64,000 nucleotides of DNA from positions 268,793-332,792 of the forward strand of contig VZRG01000370.1 of assembly GCA_013397435.1 (NCBI GenBank). The letters run 5' to 3'. This DNA comes from Erythrocercus mccallii (taxonomy: Eukaryota; Chordata; Aves; Passeriformes; Dicruridae). How positions within the stretch are numbered: the first letter of the stretch is position 1; every line of letters begins with the position of its first letter. Below, in pieces: positions 25,043 through 36,040 of the stretch. The position numbers and the translations under genes were made by a program. The notes under the pieces are model-generated. The model saw only the letters and a list, made by a program, of their open reading frames with translations. It ran no database searches and had not been told where the DNA came from.

Positions 25043-26231
25043 TTACACAGAAAGTAGAGAATGAATTCCAAACAGTACTGGAGACAGCTGACCCTTTTAG
25101 CACAATGCTTAAATATTCTAGTGCCGTGCCAAGGCAGCATGTGCAGAGTAAATATTTTAATCCCTAATTAATCACTTTGGTTAGATTGGTAAAACAGAAG
25201 TCTAATGAAAATAATTTGAAATTTCCTTCATGAATAATTGCATTGTTCAGGGGATTCTGGGAAGAGTCAACTGGCTGACCTTCCATTCTTGAGCTGCTCT
25301 ATTGCTATGAGACTTAATTTGTGTCCTTCAACCCTTTTCAGTCACCGTCACGAGATTAGAAATACCTTTCATGCAGTTTAGCAGCAACTATGCAAAAGGA
25401 CAGTGCAGTCAGCAGAGAGGTAAGAAATTAGCACATGCTTCCCTGTGGTGAAACACATACAGTACAGCACACAGGACAGGGCAAAGCTTCTTTTCCACTC
25501 CGTGTCCCTTTATTATGTCCTGGACATGATGGATTGCGTTGTTTATTGAAGTGCTCATGGCCATTTTTAATTAGAGTTGTGAGGTCTGCGGGTGCCAGGG
25601 CTTTGGGTATTTGCAGGATTGGAAAAGAATTTGCTTGTTGTTACGTCCTGGTGGCCAGCACCATGGTTGGTCCTGTGGTTCCAGGGGAATTTATTTCCTC
25701 CTGCAGGTCCTGCCTTTCCGGTGGCCTGGTGTGAGGCACCAGTCCTGTCTGGACAAGATGGTTTGGCTAGTAGCATCAAGACTGGTCCAGTGAGAGAAAA
25801 ATCACACCCCCACTTCTCCCTCCAGCCTGCATTTCTCTACAGACCAGCTACGGTTCAGTGTCGAGGGAAGATTTAAGTGCAGCAAGGTCTGTGGTCCTTC
25901 CCCAGGCTTTTTACCCTTGTTAAAAAAATCCATTAGACCATCCTCAATCTCAGCACAGTTTTTCTTGTGCTTGATTGCTGCAAAGGTGCAGCTGGAACTG
26001 TTCATGAGAACAAGTTATGTTGTGCAGGCAAGGGTTTAAAACACATCTTCAGTTGATAGACCTGTGATTGTCCTTTCCAGGGGGGCTGTCGTGGAGCAGG
26101 CCTGTTGCTGGAAGATTTGTTTGCTGTGGAGCTTCAACCAATGCATTTGCTGAAGGTGGAGTTTCTGTGGAAAGGCAGTGGCACCAGACACTGCAAAGTT
26201 ATTGGGTTTCTCTTGGTTTTGTAGAGTGTCT
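25043..26231. other. Unique noncoding sequence
   Basis: No gene or repeat recognised. Frames at 25435-25734 and 25592-25876 (+) overlap one another and have no domain features. Confidence 0.4.
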
Positions 26232-26321
26232 TCTTAGAATCATAGAAGGGATCTCTGAGATCAAGTCCTAGTTCTGCATAGGACAGCCCCAAAAATTCTC
26301 ATCCAGGATGGTGTGTTCAGT
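26232..26321 (-). mobile_element. CR1-like LINE tail fragment, cut by an LTR
   Basis: AGAATCATAGAAGGGATCTC, then GATCAAGTCCTAGTTCTGC and ATAGGACAGCCCCAAAAATT. It matches the avian repeat tail seen again at 40015 and 50202 ('CAACTCCTGGCCCTGCA' type). It stops where the LTR begins. No continuation is obvious beyond the LTR, so whether the LTR interrupted it is uncertain. Confidence 0.65.
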
Positions 26322-26770
26322 TGATGCCTTAAGTTTGAGCTTTCATGTTTTTCAGATGCTGTGCTGCCTAGGGGTGCAGTTCTGAGCCTCACATTAAGTG
26401 TTAGTCAGCTCTCTTCACAGGGTAGGGAGACAAAACAAATCCTTTTCCTGCTGAAGACCAAGGACAACTCTCAGAACCCAAAAGCACAAGCAGTGGTGGA
26501 TTGAAGAGAGGAACAAGAAGGGTAGAACGTCACAACCTGAAGATGTAACTGGACAATTAAACCCCAACATGCAAATAGACCAAAACTTATAAAAATATAA
26601 GACCTTGTGACCAATCATCCATTTTGTGACCATTATGAGTCCACCTTGGGTGTAGCCCTGGTCAGGCTCTTGTCCTGCCCAAGGTGTATCCTAAAGACCT
26701 TTCAATAAACGCCTACTTTATTCTCTAGCTCTGTCAGTCTCTGTTTCAGATCAGCCTTCCCAAGGCATCA
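26322..26770 (+). mobile_element. Solo LTR of an endogenous retrovirus
   Basis: The 449-base segment begins TGATGCCTT and ends AAGGCATCA, a perfect 9-bp inverted terminus that carries the TG...CA ends of retroviral LTRs. Inside are a TATA box (TATAAAAA at 26588-26595) and a polyadenylation signal (AATAAA at 26704-26709), ordered as U3-R-U5. Flanking bases are CAGT on the left and CAGC on the right, an imperfect 4-bp target duplication of the size typical of class I elements. No gag, pol or env sequence is adjacent, so it is a solo LTR left by recombination. The family name is unknown; an avian class I or ERVL-like LTR are both possible. Confidence 0.7.
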
Positions 26771-28472
26771 CAGCTGTTGAAGTGGCCACCAAAGCCTGTG
26801 GGATTGATGTGAGAGTGCAGGGCAGGGCTGTCCCTGCCTGCAGCTGTGGGGGAGCACATGGAGTGGGAGCTGTGCCGTATCATGGGGCTGCTCTGGATGC
26901 TGCTCATCCGCAGAAGCTGGGTTGGGCATCACTTCATCCCAACACAACCCCAGAGTGTGACGTGAGAAAAGCAGAAGGGGTAGGAGAAGTAGCACAGGAA
27001 GGATCATCTTCAGTAGGGGCTGGATTTCAGGCTAGGGGAGGTGAGGAGGGCGTGGGGGAGCAGCTGCATCATACAAAGCTCAGGGAGGGAATGCAAAGGT
27101 TTTGTAAGGGGTAGGTTGTGAAATGCAATGCAGGAGGATTGAAAAGGGCAAATTGGTTTTTTGGTTGTGTTGAGGAGCAGAGTTATGAGTGTGAGCAAGA
27201 GCCTTGCTTTGGGAGAGAGAAGGGTGTGGTAGAAAATAATTTCTTGGTCCAGGAAACACATCTGTCCTTGCCAAAGCCTTAGAGAGTTGGGAACGTGTGT
27301 GAGCACAGCTCAGAACAGGGGCTGGTGAAAAACTCCACAGGGGAGCATTTCTACCTATTTAAGAGGATGACTTTTGAAAGGAACAAACAAATTTAAGTTT
27401 TTCATTTACTTTTAGAGGACAAATATTAACCACTGTTCTGCTACTAATTTTACCTGACGAAGCCAAACTTTTTACAATGATTATCACTTCATAGCATCTT
27501 GCAGTCTCCACTTTCCTTTGTGGTTACTTTTTTTTTTTTTTTGCTCCCACATTCACTATTTTATTTTTCTATTCGTCTGCGCAGTTGTTGCTTATCAGCC
27601 ATGGAAATTTACAGATATTAAATTAGCTACAGGAGGGCTCTGATATTGTTCCCTCAATGCTAGAGAAACCTATTGAGAACTAAAGGGAAAATTATTAATG
27701 AAAACTGAATGAGAAGGCTATAAAGTTCAAACAAAGTGTGTTCTCTACCTCACAAGATCTGGATGCATGCAAAATTTCATGAAAATTACTCATAAAATGG
27801 TATATTATGTTTTGCTTCTTCAACCAGAAGCATTAGTGAAATATTTTCATTCAGTGCAAAATATATTGGATGATAATGATAATTAACGTAGTGAACCATT
27901 TAACAAGGAGATAATACAGGATACGAAGGGTTTAGTATAAAAAATGTGACCCTCACCACAGGACTTGAACTTGCTACTTTTGACAATATAAAGCAAAGCC
28001 TTTGCCCTCTGGGCTGGAAAATGTCTTCTCCAGTTGAGATGCAGATCATAAAAGACTGCCATGGAAATGAACCTTGATTTTATGTTAAAAGGGGGGAAAG
28101 AAACTAAATTTGTGTGTGTCTCCACTGATAGGGTAAATATTCATCACTTTGGGGGTTTAGGGTGGTTACATCTGAAGCTTCTGAGTTTTTTGAGCTTGCT
28201 GGGGTGAACTGAGTTTTGTTCTGTTATACAGAGTTCTTCCAAGACACAAACAAGGAGAATGCATATTATATTGAAAAATAAAAAAGGTTCCTTTGCAATT
28301 CTCATGTTGTTTTGACGCAAAGGATGGAAGAGAGAACAGATAAAGTTAAAATTGAGTTTTCAGCCTAGATTTCCTAGCTCATTCCCTTGCTCTGTATTGA
28401 GGAAAAACATCTAGAGCTGTTACTGAATTTAGCCACAACACCTGAACCAAACTGATAATGAGTTCAGGAGGC
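26771..28472. other. Unique noncoding sequence
   Basis: Overlapping frames on both strands at 26768-27114 carry no known domain. The 27420-27900 part is AT-rich and repeat-free. A faint tRNA B-box-like string lies near 27958-27975 on the minus strand, but no A-box or fold supports it. A T-run sits near 27530. Confidence 0.4.
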
Positions 28473-28612
28473 NNNNNNNNNNNNNNNNNNNNNNNNNNNN
28501 NNNNNNNNNNNNNNNNNNNNNNNNNNNNNNNNNNNNNNNNNNNNNNNNNNNNNNNNNNNNNNNNNNNNNNNNNNNNNNNNNNNNNNNNNNNNNNNNNNNN
28601 NNNNNNNNNNNN
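28473..28612. other. Assembly gap, 140 N
   Basis: The sequence is unknown. Frames that run through it are artefacts. It lies about 200 bases left of CpG-dense sequence, so GC-linked dropout is possible. Confidence 1.
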
Positions 28613-29409
28613 GAGAACCACGTCCTGTCCTGAAATTCAGAGCAAGTGGCTGATACTGGAGAGGCTGGAACCTTACACAGGATGTTGAGCAGAGCACAGA
28701 GAGGGCCAAAACCTGTCTGAAACACAGACAAATATTTTTACAAATTGAAAACCGGCGTGGCAGAGGAATATGATCAGAAACTACAAAGGCCTGGGAAGGT
28801 TGATGCTCAGGGCAGCCTGCTGGCTCCAACGCGCTGCTCGGGGTTCCTGGCGAGCCATTTTAATTGAAAGTGAGAGCGTCCGTGGCAAAAGGTTGGGAAG
28901 TCCTGCTCTAATTGACTCTTTCTGGGGTTAACCGCGGCAAAGAACGAGTCAGATCCCAGCTCTGCCGTGGGTTCAGTCCTCCCCCATCATTAATTACTTT
29001 GGTTGCATTTCTTAATCAGCTCCGCTCGGATCTATCGGAGAGATCCCTGGCGCCGCGCCAGCACCGCCGCTCCGACTGGATAAAACACACGGCACAGGGA
29101 AGGGGAGGAGGGCAAGCCTGGCTTGTTATTCCTTCTCCCTTTGATGCTGAACGGGCTGGGTTTCCCACACAGACCTTTCTGTGCAGCTCCTTTCCCCCGC
29201 ACCAGAGCCGCGGGATCATTGTCCCCATGGCCTCTCTTTGGTTGTGTCTTTAATTAACCTTCCAGCGTTTTGGAGGGTTGTGGTTCAAATGAAGGGATTT
29301 CTGCCGAGGCTGTGGCAGGGCACTTTGTCCCAAAATGCCACAGGTCACCATGTAGCTGTAAATCAAGGCAAAGAGGCCCCTCAGGATTCTCCACACTCAA
29401 TCTCAGCTA
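28613..29409. promoter_or_regulatory. CpG-dense, repeat-free block
   Basis: About 20 CpG dinucleotides fall between 28826 and 29100, clearly denser than the surroundings, mixed with homeodomain-like cores (TTTAATTGAAAG, ATTAATTAC). It includes a small inverted repeat GGATCT...AGATCC near 29030. It may be a regulatory element or CpG-island shore. No gene start is recognised. Confidence 0.3.
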
Positions 29410-29488
29410 CCCCTGCCCATGGAAAGCGGGTTAGAACGATATGATTTTTAAGGTCCTTTCCAAGACAAAACTTTCTATGGTTCTGTCT
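29410..29488 (+). mobile_element. CR1 LINE terminal remnant (highly decayed)
   Basis: GGGTTAGAACGATATGATTT, then TTTAAGGTCCTTTCCAAGAC and ACTTTCTATGGTTCTGTCTG resemble the last 75 bases of CR1 in sense orientation, with the octameric tail still visible. Divergence is high. Confidence 0.65.
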
Positions 29489-29985
29489 GCCTATGATGCT
29501 TGCCCTGCAACAGCTGGAACGGGGATTCCATGTGCACGGGCAGATTTGATGGAAAATCAGGATCTTCACAGCTAGACAATTCACAGACCTGAAAAGACAG
29601 GGTTGGAGAGTCCAGGTACCAGCAGGGCAGCAGGAAGGGAGCAAATTTGCCTTGGAGCACAGAGCTCCAAGACTGTGTCCTGCCTTGCCCAGGGCTGCTG
29701 CTCAGGAATTTTCTTTGGGTTTCTCACCCCACTTTCATCCTTTTTCTCCATCACACTTATTTTTTCAGCTGAAGGCTAAACAGTTTTCTCCTATCTGTGT
29801 TAAACAGGAGGCTACAATGCACTCCACACAACTTCCAGGAGGTCACCAGACATGTAGGGATTGAAGGGGTTAGAAGAAAAGATTTTTATACCTTTGTGTT
29901 GCATTTCTCTTGCAGTCAAGGCGGTAAAACAAGTCCATTACCAGAAGCTGTCCTGTGCCGTCATGTTCCTGGGAAGAAAATATCT
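29489..29985. other. Unique noncoding sequence
   Basis: No gene or repeat recognised between the two CR1 remnants. Confidence 0.4.
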
Positions 29986-30058
29986 CTTTGGACATGGTTA
30001 ATGGTTGGACTCAATGATCTTAGGGGCCCCCTCCAACCCAAATGGTTTTATGATGCTT
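29986..30058 (+). mobile_element. CR1 LINE terminal fragment
   Basis: The sense end ATGGTTAATGGTTGGACTCA, then ATGATCTTAGGGGCC, CCAACCCAAATGGTTTTATG. Its tail faces the tail of the next, oppositely oriented copy only about 10 bases away. Confidence 0.85.
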
Positions 30059-30068
30059 AGAGAGGTTT

Positions 30069-30465
30069 TCATAGAATCATTTAGTGGCCTGGGCTGGAAG
30101 ACACCTGAAAGAGCATCCAATTCCAACCCCCCATGCCATGGAGAGGGATGCCTTTCACTAGACCAAGCTGCTCCAAGTCCCATCCAAACTGGCCTTGGAC
30201 ACCTCCAGGAATGGGGCAGCCACAGCTTCTCTGGGCAGCCTGTGCCAGGACCTCACCACCCTCACAGCCAAGAATTTCTTCCCAATATCTCATCAAACCC
30301 TGCCCTCTGTCAGTGTGAAGCCATTCCCTGTGTCCTGTCACTCCATGCCTTGTCCAAAGTCCCTCTCCAGCTCTCTTGGAGCCCCTTAAGGCACTGGAAG
30401 GAGGTTTCTCTCAGGGAAGGTTCCTTGCTTGGATGAAGCAGTTCAAGCCCCTCCAATTCTCATGT
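30069..30465 (-). mobile_element. CR1 LINE 3'-end fragment (long copy)
   Basis: The antisense tail TCATAGAATCATTTAGTGGC, then CCATTCCAACC-type sequence, GGAATGGGGCAGCCACAGC, CACCCTCACAGCCAAGAATT and CCTTAAGGCACTGGAAGGAG. It extends nearly as far 5' as the 9879 copy. It is tail-to-tail with the + fragment at 29986. Confidence 0.94.
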
Positions 30466-33155
30466 TAAAGGGAGGATGAGAAGCAAGCACATCTCGTTTC
30501 AGCATTTTGGTCTCTCAGATTTTGTCGTCTCATTGTGAGGCCAGTCCAGGGGGAGAGGAATGGTGAACCCAGAAGAATCACAGCACATTTACTGTAAGGG
30601 ATTACCTTTTTTTCTTTCCCCCTTGGAAATTTCACAACTGGCTTTAATTAAGTTCTTCCAAACCCAGCAAACACACACAAGGCATTAGAGAGGGAGAGGG
30701 TACGTGTGCGTGCGCGTGTTTGCCGGATGGGATTTTTGCGAGTTTTCCTTCCTCTAATGAAAGTTTCCTTGGCTGTCCCTGTTGGAACAGGCTGTAGCCA
30801 AGCTTCTGGTGGGCTGACACCCCGTGGCTTGGCCCTGGGGTCACGCACTGGTGCCAGGTGGCGAGAGAGCAGCATTTCTCTGCTAATGACCCAACGGCCC
30901 GTGCAAAATATGCAAAGAAGTTACAAAACAAGCAGTGTATTTCAAACAATTACGTATTTCAAAGTCCTCCCCTGACGTATTTGTATTATTTCTTTCCATA
31001 TATTTTTTGGGGTTACTGATGGGGTGTGTCTTTTAAACAGCCCCTGGGACCTGCCTCCCTGCCAAAACCCCTAAAAGGTGCTGGTTTTGCTGTCAGTCCT
31101 GCTTGTAAAATGTGTTGTCTGAAACCACCTCTTCCTCAACAGGATATTTTCTGAGTAGTTTTCTCTCCACCTCTGCAAATTTGTGTGCTTTTCGTTCGTC
31201 TGCACGGGGGTTGCTAATCGAGGATGTCATGAGCTCTCAATGAAACGAAGCCTTTGGATGTGGGGACCCAGAAAAATGGACACAGTGTGCTCCCAAAATG
31301 TTCTTAGTAGCACATGTGAATTTCTTTGCACTCAAATTAAGCAGGATTAAAGCAGCTAAACTGTTGTTGCTCAGTTCTCTTGGATCATGTGACAAAGCCT
31401 GAATCGCTTTTAGTCACTGGTATAGGCCTAAGTCAGTCCCTTGATCTCCAAATTAATTTTTGAATTGAATGATTGTGTGGGGGGTTTTTTGTCCTAATTG
31501 AGTCTTCAAGTGAAAAATGCTTACCAAACAGATGGAAAACTGAGGACAAAAGGCTCTATTATGTAATAAAAAAAGGGAGAGTTCACTACAACAGTTTGAA
31601 ATTAGTACTTGGAGGCTCGATTTATTTTTTTTTCCCCTTCATAAAACCCCAAACAGTAAGCGATATGCAGCGTGTTTGGCACAACTTGGTGGAAAACCAC
31701 GAGAAAGGAAGAAGGTGAAAAATTCTTACCAGCAGCTCTCACAGCAGACACTACAGAGCATCTGAGTAGTTTATTGATCCTCTCCTCATTTTTCATGAAT
31801 TGATATGGCAGAAGCAATATTCCTTTTTCCCAGGAAGGAAAAGGTTTCAAGGGGTAGCAGTGCAAAGCTCAGAGGTGGTTCATGGATAAGAAAATCCCCC
31901 AAACTTCCCCCAGGAAACGCTCTGGAGTGTTCCAAGTTCTGTGGGACCCTTGGGCCACACTGGGGTTTTCTTGCTGTCTCCAAACACTGGGCTGGAAGGA
32001 CGAGGAAATACCTGGAGTTCCTTCAGGGAGCTCTCTTTCATTCTTAGCTGCAGAGTTAATTAATATCCCTGTCTGCTAATGAGCAGGAGAAAATGGGTTT
32101 TATTGACAACTGCTGAGTCAATGGGGTTTATTGATAATTACTGATGTCCAATCGGAAATCCAGGTTAAAATGGGCCATGCTTTAGCCAGCTGTCTCCTTG
32201 GCATACAGCTAATAGGTGGAATTGCTTTTTGCCCCCAAAATCCCTATTGTTGCTACCTGTAGTTTAACACAAAGCTAATCACTGTAGTTGTGCCTGTGCT
32301 AAATATCTTTCAATGTTTAGAGCACATATGTTTGATAACTCTTTACTTCCTATTGCCTTGGCAACTGAATGCTTTTAAGCTGTTCCAAGTTGCAATCACT
32401 GCTTAATATAAAAAAGAGAGAAGCCACCCAAATATTAATTGATTTTTGGGCATGGTTATGGGAAGATCATCAGCTCTGGTGAGGTGCAGAAACCATCAGC
32501 ACCAACAAAGAGTTGCCTTTCTATATACCTTGGTATTTCGTTCGAAGTGCTGCTGCCACATTTTGTGGGAGTTTTACTGTTCTGTGGTTGAATGGAGCTT
32601 GGACAGAAACCATCACCTGTGTTGGGCTCTTCCACAGCCCTGCATGTTTTGGTCCATTTATTGTGTGGATGTGATCCATGGAGCTCCTGTGTTCACCTGG
32701 GGCATCGCATTGCTCATAAATACTGCGCAGAGTTTGATTCTGCTTATTCCAAGAGTGCTCAAATTTCCTGGCACAGCTTGTTGATGAGTAATGGAAATAG
32801 TCTGTCAAAGTGTGTTCATATATTTACGAAGATGATTTTCCCCAGTGAAGCATTTGGGAGATGTTTGGGACTTAAAAGGTTCACAAAAACCTGTATGGTT
32901 TCAAGTCCTTTCTCTGGCCATCATGTCAATATTAGGGTTTCTCCCTCACTGGGATCTTGTTTTGCTCCTGTTGGAGCAAAGGAATAGTTCTTGCATATGG
33001 AGAGGGAGTAGGAGGTTCTGGGCTACAGCCTCTGAAACAGGAAAAAAATGGGAGCAAAGAAACTGAAGACAGAACAAGTAATGGCAATTTCTTTCCTAAG
33101 GTGAAACTGTGGCACTGAGTTCAGAACAAGTAGGACTTTGTTCAGGCAATTAAAC
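30466..33155. other. Unique noncoding sequence
   Basis: No gene recognised. It holds an alternating purine-pyrimidine run (30701-30719), a diverged 27-bp tandem duplication (32092-32147) and AT-rich sequence at 32050-32440. Frames at 32446-32784 and 32592-32987 (+) have no domain features. Confidence 0.4.
32092..32147. repeat. Diverged 27-bp tandem duplication
   Basis: AATGGGTTTTATTGACAAC at 32092 is followed by AATGGGGTTTATTGATAAT at 32119. The two units differ at several positions, so the duplication is not recent. Confidence 0.6.
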
Positions 33156-33392
33156 TGACAGAGGGCAGGATTAGATGGGTTACTGGGAAGAAATTCTTGG
33201 CTGTGAGGGTGGTGAGGCCCTGGCACAGGGTGCCCAGAGAAGCTGTAGCTGCCCCTGGATCCCTGGAAGTGTCCAAGGGATGGGACTTGGAGCAACCTGG
33301 GCTAGAAGGAGGTGTCCTTGCCCTGGCAGAGGTCGGATTTCAATGAACTTTAAGGTTCCTTCCAACCCAGATCACTCTGATTCATTGATTCT
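33156..33392 (+). mobile_element. CR1 LINE 3'-end fragment
   Basis: Sense copy: GACAGAGGGCAGGATTAGAT, GAAGAAATTCTTGGCTGTGA, GCACAGGGTGCCCAGAGAAG, CCCTGGATCCCTGGAAGTGT and TTCCTTCCAACCCAGATCAC, with a tail ending TTCATTGATTCT. It has lost about 15 bases around the 'GGCCAGGTTG' block. Confidence 0.95.
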
Positions 33393-33990
33393 AATTAGTG
33401 AAAATGGAATATCAGCAGGATGGGAGACTTGCAGGATCTAACTCTGCAATGGGATCTTTCCTTATTTGTTGTACATATACTTGTGGTTGGTCTGCATTGA
33501 ACAGTCCATGCATGGGGAAAACCACCAGGATGGGATGATTCCCAAAGCAGCTGCCCCCTTCCTGGCTGAGCTGGGCGCTTGGGAACTCAGTGGGTTTGCA
33601 ATGCCATCCTCAGCAGACACACTCAGCAGAGCCTGACCACCAAACCAGCTCTGCTCTCTCTCTGCTGCTCCAAGCTCACCCCAACAGTCTCCAAATCAGA
33701 TCCTGTAAATCAACTCTCCTTAGTTTTCATTATTTTCCTGAATTAGAAGTTCAGGGAAAGCTTATTCTCATTTTGCCTGAAATAGCAGCACATGAGCTGG
33801 GCAGGAACAGGTCTAACCTTTCAGCAGAGTTCAGGCTCTGCCACGTCAGCGATTGTTCCTTGCCATCGCAGTGTAAAACCCTTTTCCCTTTCACTTCACA
33901 TCATTTTCTTTCTGCAGAACTGCTTTCAGTGCAGATAATGCACACGGAGGTACAATGCAGGCAGTTGTCTGAGAAAAGAAACCCGTTTTC
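33393..33990. other. Unique noncoding sequence
   Basis: No gene or repeat recognised. The 138-codon frame at 33590-34006 (+) has no signature. Confidence 0.4.
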
Positions 33991-33999
33991 TTCTAGTGG

Positions 34000-34440
34000 G
34001 TGGTAGGTAAGAATTACTAATCCAATCTGCTTGAGTTAACGCAAAACAAGGATTAGGGTAAAGTTCCCGAATATGTTAATCTTCCTTTATAGAGGCAAAC
34101 TTTAGCACCGCTATCAACCCCGTGGTTTATAGTTCATGGGAACAATGAACCAATTAAACTCGAGCAGAAAAAAATCTTGCACAAGTTTTCTGATTGTTAC
34201 CTAATACTTTGAATTCTTTTGATTCTTAATTATTTGCCACTGTGTCGTAGACGGGGGGGAAATAAAACGTTGTTTATTATTCATTAGACTGTTTCTAAAC
34301 ATATCCATAATTAACTGCATCTTATTGTAGTTGTTCTTTTCATCTCTCGCTTTATGAAAGCAGGTATTAAATTACACATAAGGGCCTGGATAACTGATAC
34401 AATTGTTGGCAGTGGAAATGGATGGCTTACTGGAATTGTT
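34000..34440. promoter_or_regulatory. Candidate conserved noncoding block
   Basis: Repeat-free AT-rich sequence with many TAAT/ATTA cores (AACCAATTAAACTCG, TTCTTAATTATTTGCC, CATAATTAACTGC) and unusual unmutated CpGs (CCCGAATATG, GTCGTAGACGG, AAAACGTTG). This texture is typical of long-conserved developmental enhancers. Compositional evidence only. Confidence 0.3.
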
Positions 34441-35781
34441 GTGCCTATTCATAGTCAGCTAGTTGTGAAAAAAAACTCGGCTTATGTGAAGGAAAGAAAA
34501 AAGGGGACATTCAGAACCATTTCTCTTAGGTTTTGGGAAAGAAAAATTACCTTACTTCACTTTTTATAAATGAGCACTCAACAGCAAAATGTCCTCTGGC
34601 CTTACAGAAACAAGCCTTAAACATTGCTTTAGTCCTGTTGGTATCCAAAATATTCTTACTGGTGGTCTTACAGCAATCCATACAAATTGGAAAATTTTAC
34701 TGTGTACTCTGGAACTTTTTCTGCCTTTCAAATTTCTGACTGGGGAACAGAGAAAAAGGACAATAATTGGACTTTCTGCTTGAGACAAATAAGTCAAATA
34801 TTTACTTTTAAATGCTAAAGGGTCTCTTCTCCTGTCAGTACCTGGGGGTGGTTCTTGGGCACATCAATTAGAGAATCATAATCCTAAAGGAAATGTTACA
34901 CTGCAGGATTTCAGCAACTTCTGTGCCAGTGGGTCAGAAAAGGCAGTTTGATTTTAGAGTAATAATGTAGATGTTTTGCCTAACCAGCTATTGATCCTGG
35001 CAATAAGTAGACAGCAGGGTCATTTTTGAAGTATCACTATGTACTTGTATTTGTTAGAGACTGGATCCCACTGCAATCCAATGGAAAAGCTGTTTCTGAG
35101 AGATTCTGATGTCACCATCACTTTTGGAAACCTCAGTAATTATTGAGGATTTAATTGGACCTGAAAGAGAAGGGAAGTAACCCTCTAGTAAATACAATTT
35201 TGTGTTCAAGCAAAATTCCAATGCAATATGCTTTATAAAAAATGACTCAGGATGACACATGTTGGATATTGTAATCCAAGCTATGGTTCAGTTTATTAAG
35301 TCACATTTATAATGTTCTCAATTAAGAGAATTGCAGTTTAGGGAATACAACAGGTCACAGCAAGTCAAAGTACAGGCCTCTGTAGCAGAGCACCTGTCAA
35401 AGGCTCATTTTATTTAGTAAAAATTAGTCAGCTTTTACATCCCCTTGGCGAAAAGTGGGCCCTTGTGCAAGGCACTGAGCTGACCCCTTCATGCTGGAGT
35501 TAAATTTCTCAGCAGGAAGCAAGGACTCCTCAGGGGCAGTGACTCAGGTTCTTGTTTTTATTCCTTTTGTTCAACTCCTTGATTTCTGCTTTTCACCTGA
35601 GAGGAGCAGACAAGTCAGCCCTCCCTCTCCTCCTCCCTGCCTTGACCCTCCAATGCATCTCTGTGTTCTTTCTATCCAGCAAAAACCTTGGGGAAGGTGC
35701 AGCTGAGGTTGGGGGACTTTTTTAGACTGACATCAGCATGCCATCAGAAAGTGCAGTGTCCCATCACCTCCCAGCACAAAT
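34441..35781. other. Unique noncoding sequence
   Basis: No gene or repeat recognised. Overlapping short frames at 34533-34797 on both strands are treated as chance. Confidence 0.4.
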
Positions 35782-36040
35782 AATCAGAAAATCCTTCAGT
35801 TTGGAAAAGAAATTTGAGACCATTGAGTCCAACTGATGCCAAAGGCACCATTAATGCGTGTCCTCGAGTGTCACATCCACATGGATTTTGAATCCCTTCC
35901 TCCTGTGCCTGTGCTTGACAACATTTTAGATGAAGAATTTTTTCCTAATATCAAATCTAAGCCTCTCCTGGCACAACTTGAGGCTGTTTTCTCTCATCCG
36001 ACCACTTGTTACTTGCGAGAAGAGACCAACACTGATATAA
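35782..36040 (-). mobile_element. CR1 LINE 3'-end fragment (decayed)
   Basis: Antisense: AATCAGAAAATCCTTCAGTT, TGAGTCCAACTGATGCC, GAATTTTTTCCTAATATCAA and CTCTCCTGGCACAACTTGAG. The last two are the antisense of the CR1 'AGGAAGAAATT' and 'CAGGAGAGG' region. The right boundary is approximate. Confidence 0.9.

Noticed and set aside
27940..28020. tRNA-like B-box on - (GTTCAAGTCC)
   Set aside because: No matching A-box or cloverleaf stems were found. One short match is not enough for a tRNA or SINE.
30005..30436. 143-codon frame on +, and similar frames at 1793-2128, 22071-22385 and 55851-56312
   Set aside because: All run through CR1 3'-UTR sequence and are repeat shadows.
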